From Dicaeum eximium (lineage: Eukaryota; Chordata; Aves; Passeriformes; Dicaeidae), in the NCBI GenBank assembly GCA_013396995.1, contig VWZP01003839.1:1057976-1121975 (forward strand): DNA of 64,000 nt. Reading direction: 5' to 3'. Made by a program: the position numbers and the translations under genes. The notes beneath the pieces are model-generated. The model saw nothing but the letters and a program-made list of their open reading frames with translations. It had not been told where the DNA came from and searched no databases. Shown here in pieces: positions 41,901-53,740 of the stretch; the stretch's first letter is position 1; every line of letters begins with the position of its first letter.

Positions 41901-42666
41901 TTGTTTGATTTTTTTTGGGGGGGTATAGTTCTTGTTGGCAACTTGAGGTTACCAGCCAGAAGACAGACAAGCCAAAGAAGTTTACCTAGAGCAGGTTGCT
42001 AAAGCATTCTGCTATATCTCAGGTTTTGGAAGTGAGGAAGGAATGCTGCACTATCAACAACAATGCCAGTCTGCTAAGGTGTTGTGTCCCAACAAAAAGC
42101 AATACAATTTTTCTTCTGATTCAGATCTCACTACAGTTCCAGGGAGAGCAATATGATTTGCTTTTCATTAGAATCATGTGGGTTTGCACTGGCTTAGGCT
42201 TTATGGCATTGTAAATTTAACAGAAGTAGCACTTAATTACAAAGGTAAGGTGCTTTCAGTAGAAGATCTTTTTTATCATAAATGAATAATTTAATGCAGG
42301 CTAATTTTAACTTTGTCATGGAAATCCCAAGATGAACAACTACACAAGTTCATTCCTTTCAGGAAGCTGAAATGGGTGATGACTGAGAAGAAACCATGAA
42401 ACTGCATGATTTCACATATCTAGAATGACATGGGACCAAATCATCATCTCATTTTCACTGTGAATTTTTTCATCAAGGTTCAAAAGAAAACATAGAGGGT
42501 GAAAACACAGAGGCAAAACAGGCACAAAAGTTGTCATGCAACACAAAATGTTAACATTGATATCTTTATTTCACTATTTTCTAAGATATTGTAGATGCCA
42601 TAGTAACCATGCTTTAAAGTCAGAGTAGAGGTGCTGTGAAAATTATACTATATAAAGCTAAAATCC

Positions 42667-42691
42667 CAGACAGACAGACAAACAGACAGAC
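42667..42691. repeat. (CAGA)n microsatellite
   Basis: Tandem CAGA units with one CAAA interruption, about six units long. Confidence 0.85.
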
Positions 42692-45600
42692 ACTCATGCT
42701 CAGCTGGGAGCAGAGCTGAGTCATAGCTATGAAACCCTCAGCAACACACTCAGGAGCTGTGAGGCAAGGGGACTCCCTAAGAGCTTTTTCTGCTGCTCTC
42801 CCTGAAGGGGAAATGATCACAAGACATCTAAACTACAGAAAGCCAGAATGCAGAGACATTGGAAGAGAAATAGGCAAGGACTGTAGTATATGAGACAGGG
42901 ACATTTCTGACATATGCAGTAAGTACTGCATCTGGGATTTGCTCCAGAGCCGTCTGACCACTGCCCAGCCTCAGAGGTGAGTATCATCTTTGAATCAGCA
43001 CTTCCTCAAACAAAACTTTGTTTTTGCTGATGACTGCCCAGTTACCTCAGTAAAGTAAGGGTGGAAAGTACCAAAACAGAGGCAGTACAAGAAAAGCAAA
43101 AACATGTGATTGCATTGTTTGAGTCTAAAGCATAAAACAAAAAAAGCTGAATCAGATGAATGATAGGGTGAGGGAGAAGGAAAAAGCAGAACTGTTACCT
43201 TACAAGGGAAACATCTGAGAAGGCAAAGTGAGTTTCAGTAGACACCAGGAGGCAAGAGCCTGGTCTCAAGGGCACAGTTTCCATGAGTGTGGAGCTCAGC
43301 ATTTCCGCAGCCCAGCTGCGCGATTCTACACCAGCACACAGCACATTCAACTCCTCAACGTTTATTTACAAGAGGGAAGAAAAGCCTGCTGACAAGAGTA
43401 AAGAATCATATCCCAGGAGGGCAAAACAACTTAATTTCTTCTCTTCAGTAACTGGAAAATGGGGAGTTGATGTGCCTCCCTGAAGAGACGATACAAAATC
43501 CCAAACAACAACGGCCCTCTGATCACCAGAAAGATAAATGAGTGCTGGTAGACCATAGTGGTACTCCATGGAGAGAGCTCTATTCTTATTTCTCTCTCCG
43601 TCCCACGAATTTCACACCAGCAGAGGGATTTTAAAAGCTAGGGTAAAAGGGCAAACTTTCTCTGGCCGTGGTGCATACAGCCTGTTAAATGTTTTGTAAG
43701 TCCCCACTTCCCCGGGGATAGGTTATAATTACCATGGTTGCCCCTGGAGTTAACAACAAGGAGGAAGAGATGAACACAAAAAATGAGGCAAAAAGCAAAC
43801 CCTGAGCTGATCAATAGAAGAATAAGGGGTCAAGACAGAAGCAAAGGACTTTTTTGTAAATAAGGCTCTTCAAAAAAGTTATGTTTTTAAAATGACCCAG
43901 GTCATCTGCCTTGGAAAAGATTACAGTTTTCATTCACTCATTTGACACATGTTATGATTAAGATAGAAATACTAAGTCAAAACCTGAAAACTTTCCTTAC
44001 AACTCCAGGGAAACAACTCCTCCCAAAACATCACAAATATCTCCCTATTATAGCATTTCTTTCAATACAAACATTACTCAAATTTCTTTTACAACTTGTT
44101 ATAGAGAGATAAAATGTTGTTAATCCAAGCAAGGGAAAAATTGTAGTCGGCACCGTTCACATAATTATCTTTGTTATGGATAACTTACACCCTTTCATAG
44201 CGGAATACCCATCTCCAAGAGTAAATTGGCATGTAAGCTTTATCCTGATGTGTGGAAAGAGTCTCTAAAAGGCAGTTGGGATAAAACATGTATCTTTTGG
44301 CAGATAATCACAAGAGGTAATCTGGGCTTTTGAAACGACAATCCTCAGAATCATTAACGGTATTCCTTCTAATGTCCCATATGGGTTTTCCTGTCTGGGA
44401 AAAATGAAAAACGTGTTTGCTAGAATAAAAAAATCCCTGTTGCAGATAGGACTTTTAGAAATTCATTTAACACCATCAGGCAAAAAATGCCATTAGGCTT
44501 CTTTTTTTCAGCACACAGTCTTTCGGAAAAAAGCAAATACAGATGGAGTTCCTCTGCTGTGTGAGAAGGGATGCTGTAGCACCGATGGCATTAACAGCCC
44601 TAGGAAGAGAAAAGACATCTGGATGCTTCCTTAATTGTACTGGTGGAACAGGGGAAAGTAGGTGAATAAATATTATCTGCTTTACAGACAGCCTAAGTTC
44701 TGTGGCCCACCATCCTTATCAGCATCTTGGTATGCTGATATGGCATGCTAGGCACATGCTTGGTATCACTGCTTGGTATATTACGTTGTGACATTAATTT
44801 TTCCACAAAATTATGAAAAGACGAAGTAGGTGCACTTGAAGTATGTCTTTAGTATGGATTCTTCAATTCTGAAAATGCATAAAAACTTGAAATAATGTGG
44901 TAAAAACAAATCTCAGCAACTGATTTTGGGAAATGGGTTTGTCTCCAGCTCTGCTAACATGGGTGATTTTTTTTTGTCTTGGATCAGTTTTTAGTTAACA
45001 GGGTATGCACAACCATCTTTTTCCAGACCAGAGCAAATGCCCCCAAAGTGCTTATCCTTGTGACATAATGGCTTGATTTAGCCACAAAGCTAAGGATAAT
45101 GCATATTGAAACTTTTTAAAGGAGAAGGCAAAGCCTCCCCTCAATCCTCCTCAGCTTAGTTTGACCCAACTCCTGCTTTATTAACTTCATGTATTTTCTG
45201 CCTTACAATTGCTAAGAGTTCACCATGAACAAAAGAAGATTAAATAACAAAAATAGAACAGTACTATCACTTCTGACTGGCAGGCATCATAAACCTGGAC
45301 AACCTCACAGTGCTGGAGAGACTGAGAGGGATTAATTGATGCCTATTTCAGTGGGGACTTTCTTGCCTTTACAACACACAGCACTTTTCTGTGTGGACTC
45401 ATATAACACACTTTCACCCATTTCTTGAGTAAGCCCAACCCTGTGGTCCTCCTTGGTAAGCAGAATTTGACAGAATGCAGAAGTAAGAGCTAAGATTAAC
45501 TACCACACTTTCCTTCCCTCCTTTTATGCCTATTTCACTGGTTGCCACATACAAAGAAGGTAACTCTCAAGGGTACAAGAATCTGAAGAACAAGAACAGA

Positions 45601-46287
45601 TACATCATCTTCTCCATTCTTTCAAATTTAGGCACTGCAATGTGTTTGAAATCAGCCATACAATGCCAACACATGAAAATAATTTGCATTTTGAAAATGT
45701 CTTGCTTTAGCTATCCTAATAGTGTTGATCTAATTGAATATTAACGAGTTTGTTTTGGAATAAAAATAAGTGATTTTACTTGCCAGAAAAGAGCCTCAAG
45801 TTTTTACAACATAATGAAATGTTATAAAAAAGCTTCTGAAGTATGTTTTATTTAATATCTGCACACACTAAGTAATAAATTTCAAATCTAGTGATATGGG
45901 CTTGAACTGTGTCACAGAAATAATCTAACATAAAGGCTTGCTTTCAGATTACTCTTTAGTAATAATTGCAACGCATAACTACACAGGGATAAAGTAGGAA
46001 CTGTGCAGACTAGCAGCAGATCCAGCTGGATTCCAGGTATTTAGAGAGATGGCTTTTCAATTAATGCAATTACAATGTTTAATTGCTCTCCCAGACATGT
46101 TCTAGACACAGAGGTAGTATAATACAGGAAAGATTGGCATGCAGGTCTGCTGATGCACAAGTTTAAGATACAGAGTCACAGAACCTGTCCACTAGTTACT
46201 GACAATGTGAAGGTAGAGAAAACAAAGTTGAACTGATGCAGGATTTTCTCTGTTACTCACTAGGAAAAAGCAACAGAAATTTCTACT

Positions 46288-46306
46288 AAAAGAAAAGAAA
46301 AGAAAG
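46288..46306. repeat. (AAAAG)n microsatellite
   Basis: About three to four tandem AAAAG units in purine-rich sequence. Confidence 0.75.
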
Positions 46307-48234
46307 GTGAATGTTATAGATAAACCCACACACTCGGCTCACCCCTCAGTTTATTCATAACAACTCTTGAAAGTAAAACTATTTACTGCTTTCTGCCAGT
46401 CATACACAGGCTTAGATCTGGCCCTGCAGGAAAGAGGTGTGACACCCTTGAATTACATCCAATGCTAAGGTTTAATGAGTTAACTGTCATTTTGCCAATT
46501 ACTATCATCACTTACCACCTGAAGGCACACTGGCAAACTCCATCTTCCCTTCTTGCCTATGCACTGCTACACAATGTCTAATAATATACTGCAGTCTGAG
46601 GAAAAGATTTTCTTCATTAGAAACACTGTGAAACATTAGAAACATATCTTCTGTGCTCTAAAAGGTTTGCATTTCCAGTACCCTTGAACTCCTGGCTCTC
46701 AGCTAGAAAAGAGCTGTAAGTTCTCCTACATCTCACAGTAAAAGCAGCTCTGCTGAAATACTGATACATTTCAAATACAGTACACTTCAAAGAAGTGAGA
46801 GAGATTGAACAGGAAAGGATGACTGTTCCCTTCCAAGTCTTCCAAAGCCATGCTGTGGCCACCCCATCACCATCCATGCACTGACTGAGAAAATGTGCAC
46901 CCCACACTGTTTGCCCGGAAGGCACTCCCCTGCAAGCCAAGTGTAGCTGTCGTGCAAGGACCTTGAATGGATGGATCACTTGCTTCCTTACATATTCTCA
47001 GTCAGAAAGCTATTTTCAAGGCAGATTTAGTAATCTGATCACTATTTTCCATTTCCTGAAACTTTGTTCTCCAGGAAGCAAAACTGTGCTGTGTAAGAGC
47101 TGATGGTAACACACACACAGAGTGTGTCCTGTCTGCAGAACCAGCTGCTGCTTCTCTGCAGTACTTGGAGTTTTTATTAACAGCAAATGCTTTTATGGAA
47201 TCCTTGCTGAACTGGGACAGTAAGTCTTGTTAAGTGAACAAAAGGAAATTATTAGCAAATATTTAGATGAAAAGTATTTGTACTTGAGTAACTGGTAAAT
47301 CAACTTAAGGAGGGTTTTTGTTCTGATTTCTGTCTTTAGAAATGCTTCCAGTTACCTGTGATGACACAAATGCAGAAAGCACACACAAAAGGAGTCTCCT
47401 CCTGAGACTAGCAGAAAACTGCATGAAGCAAATGCTACTAATAATAAAAATAGATGTAGGAGAGCTAAACCCTCTGAGAACAGACTTTTTGTGCCACAGG
47501 GTCAGACAGGTCATCATATTATGAGCTAAAACTCCAAATAAAATTACACTTGCATAAAGCCACATTACTCCAAATAAATGCTAGGCAGGGGCTCAGCTAC
47601 CTACAGGTTCCACCCAGTCCCTGAGGTTCAGCTCCTCATCTCCTGTACAGCCACACACAGATGCTCTGGGCACAGGGAACCAGGGCACTGCCTGGCTCAA
47701 GGGAGGGGAAAGGGAGAGGAAGGGCACTGCCCTCTCCCTTTCACTCATTCCAGCACCGGTTTGTGGGCATGTGTGGGTCCCATCTGTGGATCAGACAGGA
47801 CTCACCCCACAACCAAATGAAGGCCTCTCCTGGTATATGATGATCACATGCCCCTGCTCCATGCCCAAACATTGATGCACCCTGGCTATGTGACAGAGCC
47901 TGCGTTCAGTTGTGTGATCTATGTCAGAATTCATCCGACACCAGAGCCCATGGATCAACTCTGTCAGCACTGGCTTGGATGCCAAATACCATCAGATCAA
48001 GGAATCATGCAGACAATGAGAGGGTGGAAATGGAGCATAAAATGACAATTTGGATTGGTCTTTGGCAGGATAGGGGCCATTGAGATATAATTGATTTTTA
48101 CAAGGGACAACTATCATCCAAAAAAGGAAGAGATACTCCCTAACAATGTTGCTGTAACTGGCCCAGTGTCTTGTTCCTGAAAGTCCCTAACTTTCAGAAA
48201 GGAGAAAAGACATTTTTCCCACCCTACCAGAAAG

Positions 48235-48580
48235 ACTGAGGAAAGGGACCTGAACAGTTTTCAAATGCATAAAAATCCTGCTGCAAAGAAAAGGAAACTC
48301 CTTTTCAGAGTTACGGAGGGGAGGACAAGAAGACAGAGGCTTAAACTGCCTTAAGAAAATTCGTGTTAGATATTAGGAAAACCCTCAGATGCTAAGGATA
48401 ATGATGCAAAATATATCTGTACAGAGGTTATGGGCATTTACCACTGGAGGCTTTCAATAAGAAGTTAGAAAAATGTCTTTGGTGGAAGAGTTTAGATATA
48501 GCTGACGCTGCCTAGGAGGAAGAGGTGTCCAGATCAAGGGTTTTTAGATGCCTTCCAGTCCCAATTTTCTGTGATTTTCC
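48235..48580 (+). mobile_element. Old CR1 LINE 3'-end fragment
   Basis: A degraded CR1 tail. Visible landmarks are 'gttagatattaggaaaa', 'acagaggttatgggc', 'ggaggctttcaataagaa', a 'ctgacgctgcctaggaggaa' segment equivalent to the 'tgatcctgcct' motif of older CR1 types, and a terminal 'gatgccttccagtcccaatt' followed by 'tctgtgatt'. It is more divergent than the copy at 38600, so probably an earlier insertion. It has no coding capacity. Confidence 0.78.
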
Positions 48581-48827
48581 TGTGTACAAGTTATCCCTAC
48601 ATCTACCTGCTTAATTTTCCCTTTCTGTACCTCAGCAGTTAATTTGAGGGTTGTTGGAAGGAGCATATATCAAGCCTGAGGCACGTGAGATTTTATTTGG
48701 GATAAAGTCAGAAGCAATTGGGAAATTGGAAGCAATTCCTTTATTACAAAAGTGTACGCATACGAGTATTGCCCCCAAACTCAAGGTAAATAGGTAGAAT
48801 AGTATCAGAGGACTTGAATATTTATAA

Positions 48828-48960
48828 TAATTTCCTTTTTTCAAATGGGAAATGCAAAGCTCAAAGGTCTGAACCATCTGTAATGACACAGCAAGCTGTC
48901 AAAATGAGCCTGAAAAATGGATTTCCTGGCTTCTCAAGTGACCTAACTGAGGGTCTACAT
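48828..48960 (+). repeat. MIR-like ancient SINE remnant
   Basis: The order 'caaatgggaaatgcaaagct', 'caaaggtctgaaccat', 'gacacagcaagctgtcaaa', 'gatttcctggcttct' parallels the MIR 3' half (atgggaaactgaggc, ggtcacacagcaag, atttcctggct). Similarity is clear but diluted, as expected for an ancient copy. Confidence 0.45.
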
Positions 48961-50139
48961 GCTCCTCCTGCTCTTGCTCTCTCTCTGCCCTCCCTGCCTC
49001 CCTTTCCCCAGCAAGCCATGCAAGACTACAAGAACTGCAGCATTTCCTCATAAAAGTCTTGCCTGCAGCTTGGGGAAGTTAGACACTACAAGAGTGTTGG
49101 TACCTTCTGCTGTAACAAGAACACACATCAAAAAGATTATTATTACCATGGGGGGAAAAAAGTAAAAGCTAAAGCTGCCTCAGGACTTACACCTTGCAGA
49201 GATGTTCTTGGGCTGATAATCCCCACCTCCTTTCTTTAACTTGCCTTTATTCTGGCTAACATTTGACGGAAAGACTCTTCCTTCCCGAGTGAGTAACTAT
49301 AAAAATTAAAAAAAAAAAGACAGAATAAAGGACATACTACTGATAAGGGACAGAGTTGCTCTTTCTACAAGTGCAGAAGAATTCACAAGTGTTTGCAAGC
49401 AAAGCACTGTTGCTCCAGCCCACTGTGGAAAAGCAGCAGTCTAGCTCAGCATTTTCTGGGCTCTTTCCTAAGGCTGCTGTAAATTTAGCTTGTAGGAAAC
49501 CAGAACCAGAGCCTAAGATTAGAACCAAAAATCTCTCAAAACAAAGTATTACAAAGTCAGTGCCAGTTTTCTGCACTACTACTTACAAGCCTGCATAGGC
49601 TGGCTTCCATTTCCTACGTGCCAGTGCTGGAACCAAAGGAGGACCCACGCTTGAATCATCCACAGGAGATCCTGCCTCTCAAACTCACCATGCCAAGGCA
49701 CAACAGGCTCCAAATTAATTCTGAAATAATTTCCAAGAACTCTGCTAGGCTCTAAGCCCCATACATAGATTAAACATAATTTGGATTCATCATTACCAGT
49801 AAGACTAAAAACAAATTAGAAGAACTTAAGTGCAAGAATAATGAATTAAGAAGACATCACGAACACAAAAGTCAGAAACATCTCCAAAAATAATAAAAGG
49901 CAATGTTTTAATCGGTTGTTTTCTCAAAAGAAAAAAAATAAAAAAGACACTCCTGCATCATTGGAATAAATATTTTCAAATTCTTTATATGCTTAGGCAT
50001 TTCCTAGCTTATTCCAATGGCATATTTAAATTTTGATTTATAAATCAAGGGATATTGCTTACTGCCATAAGATGCATTCCACTGGGTCTCAAAGTCTTTA
50101 GCAGATCCCCACTGTGTGTACTTTATCCTGATGGTTTCA

Positions 50140-50270
50140 CATTCATGTTCATCAACACTCAGCAAGAACCATAAACAAAGCCCTTTCTCAGATGCACACA
50201 TGCAGTTCCCATTGACTGCTGGATTTTCAGCTGATTTCAATCAGAACTCTGTGCATGCAGAAGGGCAAAA
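50140..50270. repeat. Possible ancient amniote repeat
   Basis: 'cagttcccattgactgctgg' and 'atttcaatcagaactctgtg' sit close together. They resemble the 'cccattgacttcaatgggag' class of old amniote repeat sequence. The match is weak and the family uncertain. Confidence 0.25.
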
Positions 50271-52289
50271 GTTGGCTTTGCACATTCAATAAAATTACAT
50301 CACTAGATACCTTTTAAATGAAGGGCAACGCAGGCCATACTGAAAAATAAGATAAACTTAAACCCCTAAACTGTAGCTAAATAAATTCAGATTTCGGCCA
50401 GATTTTCCCAGAATTATAAAAAGGGCATGAATTTCAGGCAAGATGAAATTAAACCCTAATACCATCTCATTTACCAGAGTGCACTCTGCCTCTTTTATCA
50501 GGACAAAGTGTGAAACCCAGTGGTTTACACAAGGTGATGATCTTGTTGTTTCAGGTATAGCAATGACAGTGGCATCTGAAACAATTAAGTAAAGGTCAGG
50601 TTACAAGCTGTCATTTGCTAAGTCCTTTTCTGGAGCTGTATCCTGGCCCTGTAAGCTGTGACTCTCATTACAAGTGAATTTGAAGTGTAGAATACCACAG
50701 TAGAAAAAGTAATTAATCATGGCATTAATAACTAATATTGTGTTATTTTTTAATCTATTCTAATAGTGGTATTTTAAGCATATTAAATGCTTGAGCCTAG
50801 GAGTATCTATCTTAAACCCTTCAACCCGCCTTCTCAACTTGCCAAAAAAACAACACAACAAAAATCCCACTCAACCTAGTAAAAACAGTTCCCTTCCAAA
50901 TTTCAAATGACATTGTGCTACACAATTTCTGCCAGGTACATTAGCTAATGCACACTAAGCAAAGCAGTGCCCCATGTGTTTTTTCCAAATTTCTTTCCTT
51001 TATTTTACTTTTACTCATTCAATGATGTAACAGCTTGTACCTTTTAACTGCATCTTTAAAATATCTACCTACTAGGATGAAGAATATTCTCACTTCTAAA
51101 AAACCATCTAACACTAAGCTTCTTCACACTTTCTGTTTTTCTGATAAGCACTTGTTAGCCTGCAATTACAAATTTATACACAAAAGTAGTCAGGGAGGAA
51201 AGCCATAGAGGAGACTTGATGTTCATGTTTGGTCACTGCCCCCCTGTCCAAAGAAGAAACATCTCTGATGATTTTCACACTTAAATAGCAGAACAGATTT
51301 TATGAATAATTTTTTCTTCATAGCTGGAACAGCCCCTATTCTCCACTTCATTATAATACTGAGTCACTTTGCATCAAATTGGTCATTACTGACAAGCCAG
51401 GGAAGAAAGGAGGGAAGTGGATGAAATGCTCTGAAGCTGCATGTGGGACAGGATACATATCAGGTTGCTTCTCGAAGCAAATTATTTAAAATTGGAAAAA
51501 AAAAACCATTACAATACAATTCACATAAGGGAAAACTATTGCGTAATTATTGAGAAAGTCCAGTAAATCTAACACTGGTGTTCAAAGGGATTGCAAAGAC
51601 TTTTTCTTTTTTTTTCCTAAGTGAAGCAAGAGTTTAGCCTGATACAAATGCTGAGTGGTGCTGGTCATTCACACTGGATTATCCAGTAAATTAAATAATT
51701 AGTATGGTGGAATCTGTTTCTCTCAAACCATGGCACTGTCAAATGAACAGTTATGAGGTCTGGAGTTGGCTGTCTCAAATCATGTCCCCTCCTAACATCC
51801 CATCCTGACACTGGTGGCCTGTGAAGACGCTCATTTGTCTCAGAACTCCTTCATGCAACTCCAGGTCTACTTCCTGTTGTTTCTGTTGGAGCATGAGCTT
51901 AGAGAACTTACAATGTGCTACAAGGAACATTTACTCTAGCTTAAGCTCTGTGATTCTGACTACACAAGTGGGAAAGGAAAGGTAGCCCCATCACTCCCCT
52001 CAGTCCTACTGGGATACGACTGCTCCAAGGAGGGAATTATTAGTTTGTTTGAAATGCGTAGCATGTCTGTTTGATTGAAAATCAAATTTTACACCATAAT
52101 TTTTCAAGAAAGTTGACTTTAAATAGTTAGGAAAGAAAATAAAAACCAACAAAACACCCAGGTCAAAGCCTTGGCTTTTCAGTATGTCCTGTTTAAGCAA
52201 TGACACATGAAGAACTTTCTGTTCAAACAATTACCTGGTGCTTTAAATAGGACACTAAGGGAATAAAGGTTTCAAAATGTATTCACACA

Positions 52290-52410
52290 GCATAAGACTA
52301 ATCCTCTTCCTGGGAGTACCAGTGCAAATCAGAGTAACTCCTCAGAGGTCAGTTGAAGTACACCAGCACAAAATAAATGTGAGACACAAGGGAATCAGGC
52401 CCCATCTACC
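52290..52410 (+). repeat. Ancient amniote interspersed repeat near exon 1
   Basis: Words in order are 'accagtgcaaatcagagtaa', 'ctcctcagaggtcagttgaa', 'gtacaccagcacaaaataaa', 'gtgagacacaagggaatcag' and 'gcccca'. This is close to a widespread reptile/bird repeat with the sequence '...taaatcagagtaactcc', 'gaagtcagtggagttacacc' and 'gaatcaggccc'. It lies about 0.9 kb inside the inferred first intron. I am confident it is an old dispersed repeat but not of the database name. Confidence 0.5.
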
Positions 52411-52756
52411 TCTATTTTAATGCAGAGGTTGCAGATCATCTGCAATGGTAAAGCGAACAACATAAATATAACTGACATCTATTCAATTGATCTCACATCC
52501 TGCCGACTATTCACAGCCCCAAATACAGGGCTGAAGAACAATGGTTTGAGGAAGGCAGGCAGAAATCCGGGTTCTAACCCATTCACACATTCCAATTTGC
52601 TAATACCTCCTACTTGAACTGCCTTCATCTCCCCACACTGCTAAATCATGAAAGGTTTAATTTGACATTGTCCCCCCAGCTCCTAAAGAACAACTTCTCC
52701 TAAAACAAAATAAATGAAAAAATACCAGGAGAGATGCATGGGAGAGAAGATAAATG

Positions 52757-52774
52757 AAAAAAAAAAAAAAAAAA
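52757..52774. repeat. A homopolymer
   Basis: Eighteen consecutive A. On the gene strand it is a T run about 0.5 kb downstream of exon 1. Confidence 0.85.
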
Positions 52775-53261
52775 TAAAGTGTGCAAACATGAGAATCTAT
52801 GGAGAAATAAGAGAATCCCTGTCTAACATACCACATATATATGAAAGGCACTAGCAAATTGATTAATTGTTTGGAAACCTAGCACTAAGAAAGAATAGTA
52901 TGCATGCAGGGGAAGACTAAAATATGAGGCTATTTCAAACTCTGGTGTCATTTGTGCTAATTTAAGTGGATTTGTAATTATTTCCTACAACTTCATGATG
53001 TCCTGAACCAGCTTCCTCCTGCCCTGCGAGGCTGATAAAAGGACTCTTGGCAACACACTAAATATATTATGCAATGTATTGAGTACTACCGAGAAAAAGC
53101 ACTGAATTACACTGAAACAAAGAGCATTAGGTGCGAATATCACCACCTCCAGGGAAGGAGCACCTTGAACTACTTATCACATCAGTAAATGCAGGCATTC
53201 TCTTGCACCTCTGCTACCTGCACCTAACAGCATTTGCTACATTTAACAAAGTTAAGGCGAA

Positions 53262-53270
53262 TTTTACCTC
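53262..53270 (-). promoter_or_regulatory. RPS6KA2: Splice donor ending RPS6KA2 exon 1
   Basis: On the minus strand the last codon GAG is followed by GTAAAA. The AG/GTAA core fits the vertebrate donor consensus, although the +5 G is replaced by A. The boundary falls exactly where the RSK3-specific N-terminus gives way to the sequence shared between RSK isoforms. Confidence 0.8.
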
Positions 53271-53366
53271 AAATCTACTTAGGCTCGAGCTCTTTGACCG
53301 AGACTTCTTGCGGAGATAGACGGAGAAGAAGCGACGCACTGTGAACTTCTTCATGTTCATGTCCAT
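53268..53366 (-). CDS. RPS6KA2: RPS6KA2 (RSK3) first coding exon, partial CDS
   Basis: Read on the minus strand, ATG at 53366-53364 opens 33 codons. They begin MDMNMKKFTVRRFFSVYLRK, continue with a basic, serine-rich stretch and end S-R-F-E. I recognise this as the isoform-specific N-terminus of ribosomal protein S6 kinase alpha-2 (RSK3), a dual-kinase-domain Ser/Thr kinase activated by ERK and PDK1. In the family this segment precedes the shared EGVVKEIDI-type exon, and published work assigns the first ~30 residues of RSK3 to docking on the scaffold mAKAP (AKAP6). The exon ends in GAG followed by GTAAAA at 53267-53262, a good splice donor in phase 0. The start has G at -3 and G at +4, a strong Kozak context; in-frame Met3 and Met5 are weaker alternatives. 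No kinase-domain exon is in the window, so only about 33 of roughly 730 residues are present. Compared with the mammalian protein as I remember it, there are conservative changes near residues 3, 4, 9, 20 and 32. The identification rests on recall, not on a search. Confidence 0.92.
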
Positions 53367-53740
53367 CGCCCCGTCCCGGCTGCGGCGCGGAGCACGAAGG
53401 GGCTGCGGCGCCGGCGGAGAGAGCTAGCGCATCCCGATTGCCCACTCCTTATACCCACAGGCAGGAGATCCTCCGGAGAGCCGGGTTCAGCTCATGGAGC
53501 CGGGCACAGCCAGCCGTGCCGGAGGTGCGGGGCAGCCCGCAGCAGCTGCCGGCTGCTCGGAGCACCAGGGCGCTGCGCTGCCTCCCGCTCCGCGCTGTTT
53601 ACATTTCGGTGCGGCGAGCCCAACTCCGTCCCCGCCGCCTCTCCCCCTCGCCTTCGGTCCCGCTACGCCCAATCAGGCGGTGCTGAGGCTGCACGCACAA
53701 CCAGCGCCGGCAGATGACAGCTCCTGCGTCCCAGGCGGAG
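53330..53740 (-). promoter_or_regulatory. RPS6KA2: CpG island and probable promoter of RPS6KA2 exon 1
   Basis: This is the only strongly GC- and CpG-rich stretch in the window. I count roughly 45-50 CpG dinucleotides in about 450 bases, whereas neighbouring kilobases have only a handful. It covers the start codon of exon 1 and extends upstream on the minus strand. That is the usual arrangement for a vertebrate CpG-island promoter. GC-box-like runs occur around 53625-53660 and a forward-strand CCAAT lies near 53668. The transcription start cannot be fixed from sequence alone. Confidence 0.8.
53448..53453 (-). promoter_or_regulatory. TATA-like hexamer upstream of RPS6KA2 exon 1
   Basis: The minus strand reads GGGTATAAGGAG here, a TATAAG core 82 bases upstream of the ATG. 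If used, it would place initiation near 53420 and give a 5' leader of about 50-60 bases. CpG-island promoters often lack a working TATA box and start at dispersed sites, so this may be incidental. Confidence 0.3.

Larger units (their letters stand above)
38951..53267. other. Inferred RPS6KA2 intron adjoining exon 1; no further exon seen
   Basis: AT-rich noncoding DNA between the CR1 tail and the exon 1 donor. It contains microsatellites at 39672, 42667, 46288 and 52757, an old CR1 tail at 48235, a MIR-like remnant at 48828, possible ancient repeats at 50140 and 52290, and a 10-base inverted repeat at 47709. The homeodomain-site-rich stretch at 45940-46110 has the look of a conserved noncoding element but cannot be tested here. 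Open frames in this stretch show no recognisable domain. Confidence 0.55.

Noticed and set aside
1..53267. Additional RPS6KA2 exons, including the shared exon after exon 1 and kinase-domain exons
   Set aside because: I looked on the minus strand for the conserved words of the following exon and the kinase glycine loop and did not find them; a translated search would be more reliable.
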